This document shows positions 34,477 to 42,233 of a stretch of DNA of 64,000 nucleotides, in pieces. Each line of letters begins with the position of its first letter. Positions within the stretch are counted from its first letter, which is position 1. The DNA comes from Methanoregula sp. (GTDB taxonomy: Archaea > Halobacteriota > Methanomicrobia > Methanomicrobiales > Methanospirillaceae). Under the pieces are notes generated by a model, which was not told where the DNA came from, searched no databases, and worked only from the letters and a program-made list of their open reading frames with translations. The position numbers and the translations under genes were made by a program. The stretch is taken from NCBI RefSeq assembly GCF_023227875.1, contig NZ_JALOCH010000012.1, positions 14,403-78,402 on the forward strand, written 5' to 3'.

Positions 34477-35574
34477 TCAGTGATATGTCCGGTATGGCAG
34501 CAGGCTGTCGACAATTGTCTTTTCTGAACCGGAATAGAGTGTCACGATTACCTGGATCCGGTCGGTGCCGCGGGTACCTTGCAGGCTGACTTCCGATAAC
34601 CGCTGGTTGAAGTTGAGTTTATCCTCGGAGACTGTTCCATCCGACCGTGTCAGGATCACCTTGTTCTCTTTCACGAGGTTCATTCCCGGGCCCCCGTTGA
34701 ACCGGACGGTGACCATTGCATTGCTGTTGTCCTTGTTCACATCCACGTACAGTTCGGTATCCTTGGCCAGCGTCTGGGTTGGTTCTGTTGTAAGTACAAC
34801 GGTATTCACGACGGCATCCGAGCTCCGGTAATTCACCGTTCCCGAGGTATTGGACTTAACCGAATCCGATGCGTTCAGGCCCATGGGAAACCCAAATAAA
34901 CCCATCTGCGTCCCGGCAAAAAGAAGGATAATCACAACAAGGACGACCCCCCCGATGACAAGTGCCCTGGTATTCCGGACGGGAGCTGCTGCGGGCTGAC
35001 TGGCCGGTACACGTGGACGCTCCGTTACTGGTGTAGTTACAGCAGCAGGTTCAGGAACCGGAGGAGGAGCGGGCGGGTCATAAGAGACCGGCGGGTTCGC
35101 CGGCTCCGGTTCAGCACTGGCCGGGGGAATACGTGTCATGCCCGGTCTGATGATATGTTCAACGGTCGCGATCAGGCGTTCAATGTGCTTCTCCATGGGA
35201 GGTGAGACGGCATCGAGCCAGTGTGGGACCCCGATCAGGTACTCCATGGACTTGGAGGGGGCTACATCCTCGATACGGAACGGGATGATAATCTGCCCCT
35301 TGTTCACGGCGTGCGTCAGTTCTCTCGTGACGTGGGGAGACTTGTTTGCATAGGAAGAGAAGATGACAACCAGCACTTTTCCTTCCTCAATGCCCTCAAT
35401 AATCGCTTCGGGAAAGCTTTTTCCGGGGCGGATATCCCGGGGGGCGATCCAGCAGCGGATGTTCCGGGATTCAAGTTTTGCACAGACCGCATCGGCAATG
35501 GGCTTGTCCTGCTGGGCATAGCTGATAAAGACGTCATGATGGTTAGGATTTTTCCGGGACGATTCATCCGTCAT
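34477..35574 (-). CDS. Membrane-anchored TIR-domain protein
   Basis: Residues 12-140 form a TIR domain (VFISYAQQD, CWIAPRDIRPG, VVIFSSYANKS, then TREL with E85 at the position of the NADase glutamate). A Pro-rich linker (about 145-200) leads to one membrane helix (about 203-222). The extracytoplasmic C-terminal domain (about 270-362) contains FNGGPG and GTRGTDRIQV, and is recognisably similar to the lipoprotein encoded at 49251. TIR domains in prokaryotes commonly hydrolyse NAD+ or make signalling nucleotides; whether this one does is not shown. It lies 80 bases downstream of the PAS-RyR gene on the same strand. Confidence 0.88.
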   Translation of the reverse strand: MTDESSRKNPNHHDVFISYAQQDKPIADAVCAKLESRNIRCWIAPRDIRPGKSFPEAIIEGIEEGKVLVVIFSSYANKSPHVTRELTHAVNKGQIIIPFRIEDVAPSKSMEYLIGVPHWLDAVSPPMEKHIERLIATVEHIIRPGMTRIPPASAEPEPANPPVSYDPPAPPPVPEPAAVTTPVTERPRVPASQPAAAPVRNTRALVIGGVVLVVIILLFAGTQMGLFGFPMGLNASDSVKSNTSGTVNYRSSDAVVNTVVLTTEPTQTLAKDTELYVDVNKDNSNAMVTVRFNGGPGMNLVKENKVILTRSDGTVSEDKLNFNQRLSEVSLQGTRGTDRIQVIVTLYSGSEKTIVDSLLPYRTYH

Positions 35575-35654
35575 ATGCCGATCAGGATAATGTGGATCTC
35601 CTGCCCCCTCTGTGAATTTTTACTCTGGGTTGTGAGATGATTAGTGTTCCCCTT

Positions 35655-36746
35655 TTAGAGACGGACCACTTTAAGGTATACCTTTGCAAGGATCGCCGGC
35701 AGGGCCCTGATAACATTCCGGTCCTTCTGGCGTTGCTCCTCGGTGAGGTCTGACCACGGGAGAATGCAGTTATGGATCTTCTGCATGTCGTCACGGTTCT
35801 TTACATATACCCACCCTTTCTTCACCCGTTCGTCCACCCATCGTTCATGTTCCATTTCGGCAAGGAGTTCAACTTCATTGTCGGTGAACGCAAAGAGCGG
35901 TTCACGTGTTTCTGACGAGAGTCCGATCGTGCAATGGATCCGGTGGAGCATCTTCCAGATATTCTCTGCCTGACGGATGTTCGAATCCTTTAACCGGTTG
36001 GGAAGCTCGTTCCAGGGACGCATGGATGAGTTGGTTTCCGGGGTCTCACCGGCTTTTCTCTCATTTTCGAGATACTCCTCGTGAATTGCCCGGGCCACCA
36101 GTTCCCGGGTGCCGGTTGCACCGATATCATAGTATTTCCTGATGATATTCCGCACTTTCTCCGATTCAATCCATCCCCGGTCAATCCGGGTGATGATGTC
36201 ATTGATCTCGGCTGCCAGGGTATGGATCTTTGCGGCAGTTGCCTTTTCTTCGAGCAGATCGGACAGGCCGATGATTGCGGTGATGGGATTTCTTATGTGA
36301 TCGCCAAGGATGGCGAACTGTTCGATATTCTTCTCGATCTGTGCATATGCGTCCTTCTTGAACTGCTCCATCTCTGCCAGTTCGGTGATGTCGAGGCCAT
36401 ATACCAGTGCACCGGTGAGATTGCCGGTGGTATCGCAGCGGGGTATAACGGTGAACCTGACCACACTTCTCTCCCCGTCTTTTCCCTGCACGGGCTGGAT
36501 CTGTGTGGCGCGGGATTCACCGGACCCGGCAACATCTTTGATTTCTGCCATCAGCTCATTGGCAAATAACGGGAAGAACTGCCTGATATGGCCGCCCCTG
36601 GCGGAAAATTCACGGTTGCCCATGAACTCATTGAATGCCCGGTTTGACCATGCGATCGTACCGTCGGGCTCCAGTACCAGCACCCATTCGGACAGTCCCT
36701 CAAGCGCTTCGTTGAGGGTTCTGGTCATATCTGTTGATGCATCCAT
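35655..36746 (-). CDS. PAS-DHp-like-RyR signalling protein
   Basis: This 363-residue soluble protein has three parts. A PAS domain occupies residues 10-122 (WVLVLEPDGTIAWSNRAF and GALVYGLDITE). A DHp-like helical pair follows (about 140-210) with LGDHIRNPITAIIG, whose H150 matches the phospho-histidine site, but no HATPase domain follows. The C-terminal ~120 residues (240-355) are an RyR domain: WNELPNRLKDSN, LLAEMEHERWVDERVKKGWVY and LPWSDLTEEQRQKDRNVIRALP. Prokaryotic RyR domains are predicted sensors of NAD/ADP-ribose-derived nucleotides. The neighbouring TIR gene makes this context notable. Confidence 0.82.
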   Translation of the reverse strand: MDASTDMTRTLNEALEGLSEWVLVLEPDGTIAWSNRAFNEFMGNREFSARGGHIRQFFPLFANELMAEIKDVAGSGESRATQIQPVQGKDGERSVVRFTVIPRCDTTGNLTGALVYGLDITELAEMEQFKKDAYAQIEKNIEQFAILGDHIRNPITAIIGLSDLLEEKATAAKIHTLAAEINDIITRIDRGWIESEKVRNIIRKYYDIGATGTRELVARAIHEEYLENERKAGETPETNSSMRPWNELPNRLKDSNIRQAENIWKMLHRIHCTIGLSSETREPLFAFTDNEVELLAEMEHERWVDERVKKGWVYVKNRDDMQKIHNCILPWSDLTEEQRQKDRNVIRALPAILAKVYLKVVRL

Positions 36747-36813
36747 CCCTTATCCCCGTCTTTCTTTGTGAATACTATCCGTCAGCCCTTATTCGTTTCT
36801 AAGTATGGGGGCC

Positions 36814-36828
36814 CTCGTACAGTACGAG
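36814..36828. promoter_or_regulatory. 15-bp palindrome at the PAS-RyR promoter
   Basis: CTCGTAC-a-GTACGAG is a perfect 7-bp inverted repeat around one base. On the minus strand it directly follows a TATA-like TTATATTAT (36829-36837) and would cover the region up to the transcription start near 36807. This is the classical position for a repressor site controlling the PAS-RyR/TIR pair. Confidence 0.5.
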
Positions 36829-36837
36829 ATAATATAA
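36829..36837 (-). promoter_or_regulatory. TATA box for the PAS-RyR gene
   Basis: TTATATTAT on the minus strand lies about 85 bases upstream of the PAS-RyR ATG and touches the palindrome described above. A leader of roughly 60 bases with GGGGATAAGG near its end would result. Confidence 0.5.
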
Positions 36838-36928
36838 CGGGAGACCTCTTCAATAAATCAATACGGGGACCTGTCCACAGAATCTGGTTAAACCTGACGG
36901 TCCTGAACAATAGACCTGAAAAGGAAAG

Positions 36929-37000
36929 TGGACTCGACGGGATTTGAACCCGTGGCCTTCACGTTGCAAACGTGACGATCTACCCCTGATCTACGAGCCC
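36929..37000 (-). tRNA. tRNA-Ala (anticodon TGC)
   Basis: This 72-nt cloverleaf has acceptor GGGCTCG pairing with CGAGTCC and discriminator A. The T arm is ACGGG-TTCAAAT-CCCGT, and the anticodon stem CACG/CGTG brackets the loop TTTGCAA. The anticodon TGC reads alanine codons. CCA is not encoded. A T-rich minus-strand upstream TATA-like AAAAATAGTATG lies at the expected distance. Confidence 0.95.
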
Positions 37001-37192
37001 GCTGCACATATGCTTGCGGCATACTATTTTTCTGTCAATTCCATATAGTTGTTACTGATCAAACGAAGTTTTGGCGATCCTTGACAGCGTTTCCAGACAT
37101 TTCATGGATATTGCCAAAATCCAAAACACTTTTTTGAACCGGGTGAGATACAAGAATATTACTCCGGGCGCTCGCTCCGGGATGGAGTATTC

Positions 37193-37378
37193 ATGGCAAA
37201 ACTGATCATCGAACCGAAGAAGACAAAAGAAGGGCAGATTGAATACATCGTCAACTATCACGACCCCAAGAGCGACAACTCGTTCATGGTAACGACAACG
37301 AGCGATCTCAACGAAGCGATTGACCGTCTGAAATCGACGCTTGAAGGTGAAGTACAGGCGATCCTGCAGAAGAAGTAA
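37193..37378 (+). CDS. Small conserved protein, 61 aa
   Basis: The 61-residue product is a soluble, charged protein with predicted strands (LIIEPKKTKEGQIEYIVNYHD) followed by a C-terminal helix (LNEAIDRLKSTLEGEVQAI). I recognise no named family. The frame begins at an ATG with GGGATGGAG just upstream. It sits between two tRNA-Ala genes transcribed on the opposite strand. Codon usage matches neighbours and the strand-helix pattern argues for a real gene. Confidence 0.65.
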   Translation: MAKLIIEPKKTKEGQIEYIVNYHDPKSDNSFMVTTTSDLNEAIDRLKSTLEGEVQAILQKK

Positions 37379-37476
37379 CGATCAGGAATTTCTTTTTTTT
37401 AAAATTTCGAGGGTTTACACAAAACCTCTCCAATCCCGAGAAACGAGAAGACCCAAAGGGTCTTCGAAAACAAAGA

Positions 37477-37548
37477 TGGACCCGGCGGGATTTGAACCCG
37501 CGGCCTCTACGTTGCGAACGTAGCGATCTACCCCTGATCTACGAGCCC
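37477..37548 (-). tRNA. tRNA-Ala (anticodon CGC)
   Basis: This 72-nt cloverleaf has acceptor GGGCTCG pairing with CGGGTCC (two wobble pairs) and discriminator A. The T arm is GCGGG-TTCAAAT-CCCGC, and the anticodon stem CTACG/CGTAG encloses the loop TTCGCAA. The anticodon is CGC. It is nearly identical to the TGC isoacceptor 550 bases away, so the two probably arose by duplication. Confidence 0.95.
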
Positions 37549-37624
37549 GCTGATGGGGATAATAGGTTTCGTGCCGATGGAATATAGTTCTTGGCGTTCC
37601 CGTATCCGGGACAAAAAAATATGA

Positions 37625-38629
37625 TCAGAGAATGATCTCGATGTCAAGCTTCTCTGCCAGTTCCTTGTACCTGTTCCGGATGGTGACTTCCGTTACACCG
37701 GCAACTTCTGCGACCTCGCGCTGGGTACGCCTCTCGCCGCCAAGGATGGAGGAGATGTAGATGGCTGCAGCGGCAACACCGGTCGGGCCGCGGCCGCTTG
37801 TCAGTTCACGCTCTCCTGCCTGGCGGAGGATCTCCACGGCACGGCTCTGCACCTCGCCCTTGAGGGTGAGGCCCGAGCAGAAGCGCGGCACGTAGTCGAT
37901 CGGGGACGTCGGGAGGAGCTTGAGTCCGAGTTCGCGGGAGATGAACCGGTAGGTCCTGCCGATCTCTTTCCTGGATACACGGGATACTTCTGCGATCTCG
38001 TCGAGTGTCCTGGGGACGCTGCACTGCCGGCAGGCTGCGTAGAGTGCGGCTGCCGCAACACCTTCGATGCTCCGCCCGCGGATCAGGTTCTTGTCGACCG
38101 CGTCACGGTACACGACGGCTGCGGTCTCACGGACGTTCCTCGGGAGGCCCAGTGCGGATGCCATGCGGTCCAGTTCCGAGAGGGCGAATGCGAGGTTGCG
38201 CTCGGTTGCATTGCTGACACGGATCCGGCGCTGCCACTTGCGGAGACGGTAGAGCTGTGCCCGGTTCTTGGAGGAGATGGCCCTGCCGTACGAGTCCCGG
38301 TTGCGCCAGTCGATCATGGTCGAGAGACCCTTGTCGTGGATGGTAAAGGTCATCGGGGCGCCGACACGTGACCTCTTCATCCGCTGGTCATGGTCGAAGG
38401 CACGCCACTCGGGGCCGCGGTCGATGAAGTCATCGTCAATGACAAGCCCGCAGCTCTGGCAGACAAGTTCTGCCCGCTCGTAGTCGTGCACGAGCTGCCT
38501 GCCGCCACATTCCGGACAGACCGTCTCGGTGTGGTTCTCGGCTTTTTTCTCCTGTTCTTTCTGTTTTGTACGGGACTTGAGCGCTTCACGCTCTGACTGG
38601 AGGGTTTTTAATTTCTCGATTTCCTGCAT
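37625..38629 (-). CDS. tfb: Transcription initiation factor IIB
   Basis: TFB is the archaeal TFIIB homologue that recruits RNA polymerase to TBP-bound promoters. The N-terminal zinc ribbon (CPECGG and CQSCGL) is followed by the B-finger/linker (RGPEWRAFDHDQRMKRSRVGAPMT in several segments) and two cyclin-like repeats ending in a helix-turn-helix (REVAEVAGVTEVTIRNRYKELAEKL) that reads the BRE. The N-terminal ~35 residues before the ribbon form a charged helix. ATG 38629 was chosen because GGTGA lies six bases upstream. gar1 lies 66 bases upstream on the same strand. Confidence 0.96.
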   Translation of the reverse strand: MQEIEKLKTLQSEREALKSRTKQKEQEKKAENHTETVCPECGGRQLVHDYERAELVCQSCGLVIDDDFIDRGPEWRAFDHDQRMKRSRVGAPMTFTIHDKGLSTMIDWRNRDSYGRAISSKNRAQLYRLRKWQRRIRVSNATERNLAFALSELDRMASALGLPRNVRETAAVVYRDAVDKNLIRGRSIEGVAAAALYAACRQCSVPRTLDEIAEVSRVSRKEIGRTYRFISRELGLKLLPTSPIDYVPRFCSGLTLKGEVQSRAVEILRQAGERELTSGRGPTGVAAAAIYISSILGGERRTQREVAEVAGVTEVTIRNRYKELAEKLDIEIIL

Positions 38630-38695
38630 CCACATTCACCTGGTTTGAGATTGGAAATTTTTCCTGCTGATTACGGGCCGGTATATCCGCGGGGG

Positions 38696-38920
38696 TTATT
38701 TCGTGAAGAGTTTTTCATTGGGCTGGACAGTGCATTTCTCCCGGCAGAGAACAGCGGCATAGGGGGCCTTGATGTTCCCGAAGAGATCCAGTATTTTGCC
38801 AACCGGTTTCATGCGCCGGTCGGAAACCTCACTATAAAGTGCGGGGAGCTGGGCGGCATCACACTGGATAATGAGCATCCGGCTGCCAATGGTGCTCATC
38901 GCTCGACCAACAACTTTCAC
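38696..38920 (-). CDS. gar1: H/ACA RNP protein Gar1
   Basis: Gar1 is a component of H/ACA ribonucleoproteins that guide rRNA pseudouridylation. The 74-residue beta-barrel core contains KVVGRAMSTIGSRMLII and MKPVGKILDLFGNIKAPYAAV, the family signature. The GTG at 38920 was chosen since GAGG lies six bases before it; a TTG at 38932 is the longer alternative. The gar1-tfb arrangement is widely conserved in archaea. Confidence 0.92.
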   Translation of the reverse strand: MKVVGRAMSTIGSRMLIIQCDAAQLPALYSEVSDRRMKPVGKILDLFGNIKAPYAAVLCREKCTVQPNEKLFTK

Positions 38921-39020
38921 GAACAACCTCAAGGATACAATAATGCTGAAATATTTTAGTAATCTATATATGTGCGACAGCAGGGTATTTAAACGTTGCG
39001 TGAAAGTATAAATAGAAATT

Positions 39021-39674
39021 TCAGAAACCCAGGAATTGGTCGATATTTAAAGATAGCGCCCGTTTACACTCCGCATCGGTCAGTCCGGCCCCTTTGGCAA
39101 CGATAAATTTCGCGCGCTCATCAAGGATGTCGTGGGGGGCGTGTGCGTCGGAGTCCACGACCATCCGGCATCCGGCCTCCCGCGCAACGCGTGCCACGTG
39201 ACCATTGGTCCGGTTGTGTCCACCGCGGGAGGTGATCTCAAGAGCAATACCATTCTTTGCGGCAGCTTTCGCATCCTTGAGAGTAACCATGCCCGGGTGG
39301 GCGAGGACATTGACATACCTGCACATGCAGGCTGCATGGTTGGTCCCCTCTGCAACCGGCTCGACCGGTGTTTCGCCATGGACAACGACAATATCGGCAC
39401 CTGCGGCTTTCGCTGCTTTTGCGAGCGGTGCGATCTGGGTCGGGGGCACGTGGGTTATCTCCACGCCGCAGAGTAGCCTCACCCCAAAGAGGCCGGCAGA
39501 TTCCCGGACGAGCTCAAGCGTCGAGAGAACGGACTCCGCATTCGAGAGGTCCACGTGATCGGTGATCGCCACGGTTGTATACCCCGTAACTGCCATCCGG
39601 CGGACAAGCTCGATGGGGAGCATTTCGCCATCAGAGAGGATCGAATGGGTGTGCAGGTCGTACATGCCGCTCAT
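39021..39674 (-). CDS. PHP-domain metal-dependent phosphohydrolase
   Basis: This 217-residue protein is of the PHP superfamily, annotated in methanogens as histidinol-phosphatase-like. Metal ligands are visible in YDLHTHSILSDGE, AITDHVD, LCGVEITHVP, VVHGET, LAHPGMV and VVDSDAHAPHD. Because the ligands are intact it is more likely a hydrolase than the degenerate PHP fold of RNase P subunit p30. The ATG overlaps the srp19 stop by three bases. Physiological substrate is unknown. A longer frame reading further upstream through srp19 was rejected. Confidence 0.88.
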   Translation of the reverse strand: MSGMYDLHTHSILSDGEMLPIELVRRMAVTGYTTVAITDHVDLSNAESVLSTLELVRESAGLFGVRLLCGVEITHVPPTQIAPLAKAAKAAGADIVVVHGETPVEPVAEGTNHAACMCRYVNVLAHPGMVTLKDAKAAAKNGIALEITSRGGHNRTNGHVARVAREAGCRMVVDSDAHAPHDILDERAKFIVAKGAGLTDAECKRALSLNIDQFLGF

Positions 39675-39946
39675 TTCCGGATCTCCAGTTTCTGTGCGAT
39701 TTTCCTGATCAGCACTTCCTTGCTCTCCGTCCACTGGGCGACGATGCGGCCCTCGCGCCGGGTCCAGTGTGCCGGGTGGTGATGGTCTTCCACGCGGTAC
39801 TGGATGCCGTAGCGTTTGAGTGCCCGTTCGATATCCGTCAGTACTGGTCCCTTGACCCCGAGACTGCGCGGGACCCGCCGCCCCTCCGCCCGGGAATAAT
39901 GGGCATTGAAATAACACGGATAGAGGATACACTCGCCAGCTGCCAT
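39671..39946 (-). CDS. srp19: Signal recognition particle protein SRP19
   Basis: SRP19 binds 7S RNA and promotes assembly of SRP54 for co-translational membrane targeting. The 91-residue product has the family N-terminus ILYPCYFNAHYSRAEGRRVP, the central LTDIERALKRYGIQYRVEDH and the basic tail. It is transcribed divergently from hypB with 54 bases between the two ATGs, and is translationally coupled to the downstream PHP gene. Confidence 0.94.
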   Translation of the reverse strand: MAAGECILYPCYFNAHYSRAEGRRVPRSLGVKGPVLTDIERALKRYGIQYRVEDHHHPAHWTRREGRIVAQWTESKEVLIRKIAQKLEIRK

Positions 39947-39970
39947 TGCCGGATAGTTTGTGGGTCAAGG

Positions 39971-39978
39971 TATAAACA
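39971..39978. promoter_or_regulatory. Single TATA element between divergent srp19 and hypB
   Basis: TATAAACA (plus) reads TGTTTATA on the minus strand. Its centre is about 26 bases from the hypB ATG and 29 bases from the srp19 ATG. Both distances fit a leaderless archaeal start, so one element may serve both genes. Confidence 0.5.
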
Positions 39979-40000
39979 CTGCACGCTCCCACCTTCTATC

Positions 40001-40660
40001 ATGCATCACATCGACGTCAGGCTGGAGAAGGATGTCTACGACGCCAACAACTCTCTTGCCGACCACAATGCACAGCACCTGAAGGCCCACGGCGTCAGGG
40101 CGTTCGACCTGCTGGGGGCGATCGGGTCAGGAAAGACTGCCCTGATCGAGCGCCTTGTCCCCCTGCTTGAGAAGAAGGGGCTCCGGGCCGGTGCCATCGC
40201 CGGCGACGTATATGGCGACGACGACTTCAAGCGTATCGTTGCAACCGGCATTCCCGCGTACAATGCCAACACGGGCAAGGAATGCCACCTCGATGCCCAC
40301 CTTGTCGAACACGCGATCGACCACCTCCCGCTCGATGACATCGACGTCCTGTTCATTGAAAATGTGGGCAACATGGTCTGCCCCACGGACTTCCGTCTCG
40401 GGGCGGAGAAGCGGATTGTCGTGGTGAGCTCCACGGAAGGGGACGATGTGGTGAACAAGCACCCGATGATGTTCCGCGACTGTACGATCGGTGTGATCAA
40501 CAAGGTCGACCTGGCCCCGCTTGTAGGGGCGAACCTGAACAGGATGGAGTCGGACATCCGCCGGTATAACCCCGGTATGCCGGTATTCCGGACAAACCTG
40601 AAGACCGGTGACGGCGTGGCAGCGCTCCTTGACACCATCCTCGTCACCCCGATCCGGTAA
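40001..40660 (+). CDS. hypB: Hydrogenase maturation GTPase HypB
   Basis: HypB is the GTPase that delivers nickel to [NiFe]-hydrogenases, essential for hydrogenotrophic methanogens. The 219-residue product has the P-loop GAIGSGKTALIE, the G2/G3 region GDVYGDDDF, LFIENVGNMVCP with the conserved cysteine, and the NKVDL specificity motif. No N-terminal nickel-storage histidine tract is present, though MHHIDV begins with two histidines. hypA is not adjacent in this window. Confidence 0.95.
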   Translation: MHHIDVRLEKDVYDANNSLADHNAQHLKAHGVRAFDLLGAIGSGKTALIERLVPLLEKKGLRAGAIAGDVYGDDDFKRIVATGIPAYNANTGKECHLDAHLVEHAIDHLPLDDIDVLFIENVGNMVCPTDFRLGAEKRIVVVSSTEGDDVVNKHPMMFRDCTIGVINKVDLAPLVGANLNRMESDIRRYNPGMPVFRTNLKTGDGVAALLDTILVTPIR

Positions 40661-40760
40661 CCGGCAATGCGTAAACGTAGAAGTACTATAAATATCTCTG
40701 AAGGGAATATATAGAGCACCATCTTTGGGCAGGATACCTGAAGAATTTGAGAGTGACACC

Positions 40761-41138
40761 ATGCAGTGGCAGGCAGAATCCGTACGAAAAGTAACCGGTG
40801 GCAGGCGCCGCCCGGCACAGAAGAAGCGCAGAGCAGAGATCGGCCGTGCACCGGCAGACACCCATATCGGTGAGGCCCGGACACGGGTTGTCAGGACGTT
40901 TGGTGGCAACTTCATCACCATGGCGCTCCGTGCAAACTTCGCCAACGTGACCAACCCGAAGAACGGTGAGACAAAGAAGGTCAAGATCGAGACCGTGGAG
41001 AAGAACACGGCAAACCCGAACTATGTCCGGAGAAACCTGCTCACCAAGGGTGCCGTGATCAAGACCGAGCTCGGGCATGCAAAGATCACCAGCCGCCCCG
41101 GCCAGGACGGCATCATCAACGCACTCTTACTCGAATAA
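40761..41138 (+). CDS. rps8e: 30S ribosomal protein S8e
   Basis: This is an archaeal/eukaryotic-type small-subunit protein. Recognisable features are the N-terminal VTGGRRRPAQKKRRAEIGR, the NVTNPKNGETKKVKI strand region and the C-terminal GAVIKTELGHAKITSRPGQDG. The 125-residue length is normal for archaea. A TATA-like TATAAATAT lies near 40688. ATG 40761 was chosen over upstream GTG/TTG codons in the leader. Confidence 0.96.
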   Translation: MQWQAESVRKVTGGRRRPAQKKRRAEIGRAPADTHIGEARTRVVRTFGGNFITMALRANFANVTNPKNGETKKVKIETVEKNTANPNYVRRNLLTKGAVIKTELGHAKITSRPGQDGIINALLLE

Positions 41139-41244
41139 ATTCCCCCCATATTTTTTCTCATTCTGATTTTATCAGGTCCATATCATCTTCTGCATGATAT
41201 GTACGCAGCAATCTTTTTTCTTTCAGATGTGCAATGCTCTAGTC

Positions 41245-41667
41245 ATGCGAAGGATCTATTATCGTTTCCCCCAGCGGGTGGATCTCTCGTTTGCGATGGG
41301 CATGCCGTTTAACGAGACCCTCCGGTATATCGCACACCTGGACAACGAGGAATCGACAAAGACTACCGGGAAAGAACTGGTCAAGGTCAAGACCCGGGTG
41401 GAGATTGCGCTCGACCGTGCCACGTTCGGCGACATAACCCCCGACGTCCTCCGGCCTGGTGCTATCACCGAGGCAGTTGACTTCCGTGTTTCCGTCCTTG
41501 CGCTTGCTCTCCGCGGCGGCGGGAAAGTCCCCATTGCCAATGATATTTTTTACCTGCGGCTGAGTGACCAGGTCTCCCGGACCGATATCGATATTGCAAA
41601 AGAAGGCCGCGGGGAGGGGCTGGACGCACTGGACATGAAAAATATCCTCCTGGGTGCCCCGAAGTGA
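41245..41667 (+). CDS. Conserved hypothetical protein, 140 aa
   Basis: This is a small soluble protein (RIYYRFPQRVDLSFAMGMP onward) with a predicted beta-rich core and ending LDMKNILLGAPK. I do not recognise the family. Its stop overlaps the GTG start of the DUF2240 gene (GTGA), so the two are surely co-expressed. Conserved archaeal pairs of this kind have been suggested to be nucleic-acid related, but nothing in the sequence proves it. The ATG at 41245 follows an upstream T-rich leader; the more upstream codon at 41194 is unlikely. Confidence 0.7.
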   Translation: MRRIYYRFPQRVDLSFAMGMPFNETLRYIAHLDNEESTKTTGKELVKVKTRVEIALDRATFGDITPDVLRPGAITEAVDFRVSVLALALRGGGKVPIANDIFYLRLSDQVSRTDIDIAKEGRGEGLDALDMKNILLGAPK

Positions 41668-42125
41668 CCCTCCGGACAACGATCGTCGCCCCCTTCAGGC
41701 ATACACGGAAGACCGGCATGCGGAAGAACGAGCTGGTCTATTACTTTGCCCTTGACCGGAAATGGATGAGCACCGAACAGGCAAACCAGCTCCTCCGTCG
41801 CGCAGAAGAAGATGGCCTGGTGCGGCAGGACAACGGGACATATTCCCTCACGTTCGACAGTGCGGAGGTGACCATCCCCATCGGCTTCAAGCCTACGTCC
41901 GCGATCTTTGAGCGTAACGACCCGACCCAGGAACTCATCGGCCGCATCGCCAAAGTCCGGAACGTTGACGAGACAGAGATTGTTGCAGAGATGAACCGGG
42001 TCATCAAAGACGGGTTCGACACTCACCTCCTCCCCCCGGCAGCGCTGATCCTCCTTGCAAAAAAATACAATATCCCTTTTGAAGACCTGCGCGATTCGTT
42101 CCGGCAGGCGATAAAAAAAGCATGA
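41664..42125 (+). CDS. DUF2240 family protein
   Basis: The 153-residue product matches an archaeal family (DUF2240). The first half reads as a winged-helix-like module (RKNELVYYFALDRKWMSTEQANQLLRRAEEDGLV and then DNGTYSL as the wing). The C-terminal half is helical (LPPAALILLAKKYNIPFEDLRD). DNA or RNA binding is a reasonable inference, function otherwise unknown. It begins with GTG overlapping the preceding stop. Confidence 0.8.
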   Translation: MTLRTTIVAPFRHTRKTGMRKNELVYYFALDRKWMSTEQANQLLRRAEEDGLVRQDNGTYSLTFDSAEVTIPIGFKPTSAIFERNDPTQELIGRIAKVRNVDETEIVAEMNRVIKDGFDTHLLPPAALILLAKKYNIPFEDLRDSFRQAIKKA

Positions 42126-42233
42126 TGCCCCGGCATCTCCGGATAAAGTCTCTTTTAGCTGGAACGAACCAATACACAAAGTATTTCCTCGAATTATTCA
42201 TTAACTATCATAAAGCATTTCTGGAGACCAGGT

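Noticed and set aside
39675..39992. Upstream extension of the PHP gene frame by 106 codons
   Set aside because: It overlaps srp19 entirely in another frame, and the PHP domain plus a natural ATG begin at 39674.
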